The notes under the pieces: generated by a model | Database searches by the model: none | The model's input: the letters and a program-made list of their open reading frames with translations, nothing else | What the model was told of the DNA's origin: nothing | Part shown: piece by piece, positions 4,956 through 7,742 of the stretch | Numbering within the stretch: position 1 is the stretch's first letter | How the letters are laid out: the number at the start of each line of letters is the position of its first letter | Program-made: the position numbers and the translations under genes | NCBI GenBank assembly: GCA_030834835.1 | Contig: JAUQXD010001393.1 | Location: forward strand, 1-7,742 | Length of the DNA: 7,742 bases | Direction of reading: 5' to 3' | Source: Thermoflexales bacterium | GTDB lineage: Bacteria > Chloroflexota > Anaerolineae > Fen-1058

Positions 4956-5001
4956 TGTGTTCCACATCCCTGGCTGTGTTCCATGTGTTTCAAGTGTTTC
5001 G
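4956..5001. repeat. Four 9-bp direct repeats (TGTGTTCCA type)
   Basis: TGTGTTCCA at 4956-4964 and 4975-4983, then TGTGTTTCA at 4984-4992 and AGTGTTTCG at 4993-5001. The last three are contiguous and the first is set off by 10 bases. They lie just after the FtsK-like gene's stop and upstream of the replication cluster, a typical place for a repressor operator or initiator-binding iterons. They do not match the TTATNCACA DnaA box. Confidence 0.6.
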
Positions 5002-5003
5002 TG

Positions 5004-6482
5004 TTACGCCGAATCGTTCTCTGAACCCAGCCCTAAGCGATCTCGAAAAGGCTGTAACACGGGTCGTGGGTCGCGGGCGGTCTCTTGCGCGCCCAACAGT
5101 CCGACTGCCTCCCACTCATTCAGCAGGCCGATCGCCTTGTTGCGAGCGAGACCCTTGCCGCGAAACTCGGCCCAGACCGATCGGACATCGGTCTGACCCG
5201 TCGTCACAACCCAGCGCGCGATGTCTTGTGCCAACTCCGGGCGCACCCCGGCGATCGTGGGCACAAACGCAGCTGCTTGAGTTGATTGGGATTCAGCGCC
5301 GCTTGGCCCGTTCAGCGCCACGATGGCGTCCACATCCTCACCGTCGAGATAGACCATCTGCGTCTCAATCAGTTGGGTAGGTCGCTCGGCATCGCGCCAC
5401 AAGGCGCGGCCTTTGATCGCCGGCAACTTCTCTGCGCCGACTTCGTTGAGCACGGCAAGTGACTTGTATCGATCGCTGGTTTGAAAAGCGATGCGGGTAA
5501 TCATGTTGGCGCGCAGCAGTGGCGGCAAGACATCCGAGCCCATCTGCGTCCCCGCGATCGTGAGGAACACGCCCGCGCCCAGCACCTTGCCCGCCAGCCG
5601 CGCGAGCAGTGTGGCGAACTCGCCCGTCGGGCCGCCGCTTTGAAACACAAAATCAGGTAGTTCATCAACGACGACGTGAATGGCCGGTAACGGATGATCG
5701 CCCCGGGCATTGAAGTCATGCCAGTTATCCAGACGCGCGGCACGGATGGCTGCGAAGTGCTGATCGGCCAGGACTTCAATAGCAGTCAACGTATTCAACG
5801 CCTCATCGAGCGTCGTCGCATACTGCTTCAAATGGCGCAGGCCGCGCCAGCGATGCAGCGTGGTGGCCTTCGCGTCGATGATGATCAGTTGGTACCGATC
5901 GGGCGTGTTGCGGGCGGCCAGTGCGCCGATCCAGGCATTGAGCAGCGAGGTCTTGCCGCGCTGCGTGGCGCTGCCGATCAGCACGTGGCCCAGTTGATCC
6001 AGCGTGCGGTACGTGATGCCAGGTGTGTGCTTGAACTGGCCGACCGGCACGAGCAAACCATCAGCATTGATGTGTTGAATCACCTCCAGCGTGAGGCGCA
6101 GTGATTCGGGCAGCGGCGGCTGCGGCGCGAAACTCACCACGTACCAGATGCCCGGCAGGCGCTGGCCGGTGTGATCGGTTTCCAGCACTGCGATCGGTTG
6201 GCCGATCGTGCGCCGCAATTTGCGCAACGTATCCGGGTTGGTCAAGCGGGTGGAGGGGATGTGCCACAGCCGCGACTCGTCCAGTTCGATCAGGGCAATG
6301 TCGCCGTCGGGCGTCCACGCGATGCGCTTGACGCGCGGAGTGAAGACGATGCCATCGTCATTGCGATGCTCGATGCCGATGCGCTCGAAGGTGTGCCGCA
6401 CCTGGTGCGCCAGTTGCAGATGACGCCCACGAAGTGTGGCCTGAGCGATCGAAGTCGTTTGAAAGTGAGTAACCACGGTCAT
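5004..6482 (-). CDS. FtsK/SpoIIIE (TraB-like) DNA translocase (492 aa)
   Basis: This is a hexameric-type ATPase that pumps double-stranded DNA; on mobile elements such proteins drive conjugative transfer or plasmid handling. With the ATG at 6482, residues about 160-370 form the FtsK motor: HVLIGSATQRGKTSLLN around 166-182 (Walker A), a QLIIIDAK strand, Walker B HVVVDELPDF at 269-278, then the family's LLARLAGKVLGAGVFLTIAGTQ and a RANMITRIAFQTS / GAEKLPAIKGRALW signature. The C-terminal 412-480 segment (WVVTTGQTDVRSVWAEFRGKGLARNKAIGLLNEWEAVGLL) looks like a winged helix comparable to FtsK gamma. No membrane segments are present, so it lacks FtsK's N-terminal anchor; a partner may tether it. 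The GTG at 6503 is an alternative start without a Shine-Dalgarno site. Confidence 0.9.
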   Translation of the reverse strand: MTVVTHFQTTSIAQATLRGRHLQLAHQVRHTFERIGIEHRNDDGIVFTPRVKRIAWTPDGDIALIELDESRLWHIPSTRLTNPDTLRKLRRTIGQPIAVLETDHTGQRLPGIWYVVSFAPQPPLPESLRLTLEVIQHINADGLLVPVGQFKHTPGITYRTLDQLGHVLIGSATQRGKTSLLNAWIGALAARNTPDRYQLIIIDAKATTLHRWRGLRHLKQYATTLDEALNTLTAIEVLADQHFAAIRAARLDNWHDFNARGDHPLPAIHVVVDELPDFVFQSGGPTGEFATLLARLAGKVLGAGVFLTIAGTQMGSDVLPPLLRANMITRIAFQTSDRYKSLAVLNEVGAEKLPAIKGRALWRDAERPTQLIETQMVYLDGEDVDAIVALNGPSGAESQSTQAAAFVPTIAGVRPELAQDIARWVVTTGQTDVRSVWAEFRGKGLARNKAIGLLNEWEAVGLLGAQETARDPRPVLQPFRDRLGLGSENDSA

Positions 6483-6492
6483 ATGCGGACTG

Positions 6493-6498
6493 CCTTTC
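6493..6498 (-). promoter_or_regulatory. Ribosome-binding site deciding the FtsK-like start
   Basis: Minus-strand GAAAGG, 10 bases before the ATG at 6482. It lies inside the extension that would follow the GTG at 6503, which favours the ATG. Confidence 0.5.
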
Positions 6499-6518
6499 AA
6501 CACATGCGGTGCACAAAG

Positions 6519-6536
6519 TCCCCATCTTTTGGGGGA
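6519..6536 (-). terminator. Hairpin between membrane coiled-coil gene and FtsK-like gene
   Basis: TCCCC (6519-6523) and GGGGA (6532-6536) are reverse complements around an 8-base A/T-rich loop. On the minus strand it starts 12 bases after the stop at 6549 and is followed only by CTTTG, so it would be a weak terminator at most. Adjacent GGGAG-TG-CTCCC (6533-6544) offers a competing stem. Confidence 0.3.
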
Positions 6537-6548
6537 GTGCTCCCGTCG

Positions 6549-7328
6549 TCACCGGGCGGATTGCAGCACGCGCTCGATATGCTCGCGCATTTCAGGCGAG
6601 AGTGTGGCGATTAACGGATCAGGTACAGTCTCGGTCGTGTCGTGATCGATCGTGATCGATGACGTGGGTGTGGCTGCAGGTATATCCCATTGACGATTCA
6701 AGCGTCGGGCCTGAAGCAGGGCGATCACGCACACGCTCATACCGATCAGACCGAGCCACACGATGGCCTGCCGTAGGTCGTTGATGTGCTGCTCATTGGT
6801 CTGTCGATCGCGCGTGAGTTGCATGGCTTGCTGACCGATGATCGTTTGCTGATCGCTCAGTTGCGCTTGCAACCCGGCGATCTGATGGCGTGCGCCCGTC
6901 AGTGCCAGGCGCAGTTGTGTCTGTTCGTTCTGCGATACAGTGAATTGATTGACGGCCTCGCCGGCGCGCTGTAGTGCAACCGTTGCCGATTCGACGGCAC
7001 CCCGAGCGGTCTGTGTCGCATCATCGGCTTGACGTTCAGCCAGCAGGGCTTTCTCCGTGGCGGCCTGCGCTTCAAGCGCATTGGCGCGCTGTCGTGCCTC
7101 GGCTGCGGTGATCTTGGCCTGCGCATTGGCAATCGCCGCCTGGGCATTCGCGAGCGCTGCATTGGCCGCAACCTGCAATTGGGCGGCGGCCTGATCGAGT
7201 TGGACCGGATCGGGCGTGGCCGTCACTACCGGGACCGGCGGCGGGCCGGATTGTGCCGTCACGGGTGATACGCTCAGGATTAGCCCGATAACAGCCGTGA
7301 AGGCGAAGAGGCTCAAGCGGATCTTCAT
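6549..7328 (-). CDS. Exported coiled-coil protein with C-terminal membrane segment (259 aa)
   Basis: I do not recognise a family. Residues 1-25 (MKIRLSLFAF, then a hydrophobic core ending SPVTA|QS) look like a Sec signal peptide with an Ala-x-Ala-type site. A Pro-rich spacer (GPPPVPVVTATPDP) leads to an Ala/Gln-rich helix at about 42-187 (AANAALANAQAAIANAQAKI, EARQRANALEAQAATEKALL), a long coiled coil. A hydrophobic segment, VWLGLIGMSVCVIALLQA at 190-207, followed by RRLNR, should anchor it, leaving the final ~50 residues inside the cell and the coiled coil outside. The ATG overlaps the previous gene's TGA (ATGA), with GGAG 9 bases upstream. Its position before an FtsK-like gene that lacks its own membrane anchor makes a transfer or envelope role conceivable. 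Confidence 0.85.
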   Translation of the reverse strand: MKIRLSLFAFTAVIGLILSVSPVTAQSGPPPVPVVTATPDPVQLDQAAAQLQVAANAALANAQAAIANAQAKITAAEARQRANALEAQAATEKALLAERQADDATQTARGAVESATVALQRAGEAVNQFTVSQNEQTQLRLALTGARHQIAGLQAQLSDQQTIIGQQAMQLTRDRQTNEQHINDLRQAIVWLGLIGMSVCVIALLQARRLNRQWDIPAATPTSSITIDHDTTETVPDPLIATLSPEMREHIERVLQSAR

Positions 7329-7742
7329 CGCGCACGCTCCAGGGCGGCTTCGAGATAGCGCCGCTGGGCCGGATCATTCAGCAGGATCAGTTCCGGCGGT
7401 TCATCAGGTTGAAAGACGCTGGCCGTGCGCTGCACCACCGAGGCCGTGATCTGCTGCGCGGCTTGTGGTGTGGCCCGCATGGCCTGCCCGGCGATCCAGC
7501 CCGCGACGCCGTTGTTGTCCAACTTGATCAGATCGGCGGATGAGGCGTCGGTGGTCTGCGCGCTCGTGCGCCCGACGACGTGCCACTGTGTGAAGGCCTC
7601 GAAGTTGCGTTGCCGAATGGAGATGATCGACGCCGTGACCGTGGCGATCAACCGTTCCAACAGCGTGGGGCCATCGTAAACGACATAGGGGCCAATCTGC
7701 TGCTGCGTGCGATGAATGATCTTCGTGCCGATTGCGATGGTC
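7325..7742 (-). CDS. Unrecognised protein, C-terminal 138 residues
   Basis: The frame stays open to the right window edge, so this is the 3' end of a longer gene; an internal TTG at 7660 is not needed as a start. Visible residues read TIAIGTKIIHRTQQQIGPYV, then a hydrophobic/amphipathic stretch (LLERLIATVTASIISIRQRNF), a mixed segment with WHVVGRTSAQ and LDNNGVAGWIAGQAMR, and a helical, charged tail (DPAQRRYLEAALERAR). No membrane helix or catalytic motif is clear. Its stop overlaps the start of the exported coiled-coil gene, so the two are coupled and probably act together. Without the N-terminal part I cannot name it. Confidence 0.75.
   Translation of the reverse strand, partial: TIAIGTKIIHRTQQQIGPYVVYDGPTLLERLIATVTASIISIRQRNFEAFTQWHVVGRTSAQTTDASSADLIKLDNNGVAGWIAGQAMRATPQAAQQITASVVQRTASVFQPDEPPELILLNDPAQRRYLEAALERAR

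Larger units (their letters stand above)
4804..5003. promoter_or_regulatory. 200-base gap upstream of the replication cluster
   Basis: This is the longest gap in the window and the natural place for the promoter of the cluster from the 90-aa gene onward. It contains the 9-bp repeats at 4956-5001 and a small CGAC-GTCT-GTCG inverted repeat at 4899-4910. I could not pick out a convincing -35/-10 pair. Confidence 0.45.

Noticed and set aside
4804..4965. 144-aa version of the 90-aa gene
   Set aside because: The added 54 residues have no Shine-Dalgarno site, are Ser/Arg-rich and unlike a folded protein; the ATG at 4803 has a good site.
4956..5001. DnaA boxes
   Set aside because: The 9-mers do not fit TTATNCACA on either strand.
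6483..6503. GTG start at 6503 for the FtsK-like gene
   Set aside because: No Shine-Dalgarno site precedes it, while GAAAGG stands before the ATG at 6482. It cannot be fully excluded.
1..7742. tRNA, rRNA, insertion sequences or attachment sites
   Set aside because: I saw no cloverleaf-like segment, no transposase motif and no terminal inverted repeats or target duplications that would support such a call.

Overview
All eleven protein genes supported here lie on the minus strand, so the window reads biologically from base 7742 down to base 1. Gene spacing is tight, with several ATGA start/stop overlaps. Shine-Dalgarno sites are good (AAGGAGG or close), and GC is high: a 60-base sample at 3541-3600 is about 62% by hand count. 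The gene set is an FtsK/SpoIIIE-like translocase, a winged-helix initiator-like protein, a ParM-like actin with a small ParR-like partner, a DnaC/IstB-type helicase loader, a GxxExxY nuclease-fold protein and coiled-coil proteins of unknown role. This points to a plasmid or an integrative/conjugative element rather than a core chromosomal locus. Composition and gene style would fit a Chloroflexota host, but that is an impression and is not proved by the sequence.

Layout in transcription order. (1) 7742-6549: the 3' end of an unrecognised gene, overlapping a gene for a signal-peptide, long coiled-coil, single-membrane-segment protein. (2) 6482-5004: an FtsK/TraB-like ATPase. (3) 5003-4804: a 200-base gap holding four 9-bp repeats. 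(4) 4803-2155: a coupled cluster of a 90-aa unknown, the initiator-like protein, a ParM-like actin and a 75-aa ParR-like protein. (5) 2154-2051: a 104-base gap with a perfect 12-bp-arm inverted repeat, a second hairpin and three 11-bp-phased direct repeats. (6) 2050-288: the DnaC-like loader, the GxxExxY protein and a coiled-coil protein. (7) 287-213: a gap with CAA-rich repeats. (8) 212-1: the start of a small winged-helix-like protein cut by the window edge.

The most striking signal is inside the initiator-like gene. Seven near-identical 18-bp palindromes, ACTGCAAA-NN-TTTGCAGT, sit in frame between its winged-helix N-terminus and its helical C-terminus. The first four are spaced exactly 36 bp apart, and the rest lie in a tandem 114/111-bp duplication that is AT-richer (about 41% GC) and carries eleven GATC sites. 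An origin-like iteron array inside the initiator's own coding sequence, followed downstream by a helicase loader, has the logic of the phage lambda O/ori/P module. Here the loader is separated from the initiator by a ParM/ParR partition pair. I infer a self-contained replication-partition cassette: the initiator binds palindromes in its own gene, the DnaC-like protein loads the helicase, ParM/ParR segregates copies (the 11-bp repeats at 2050-2079 are a candidate centromere), and the FtsK-like protein pumps DNA, perhaps in conjugation. None of this function is demonstrated by sequence alone.
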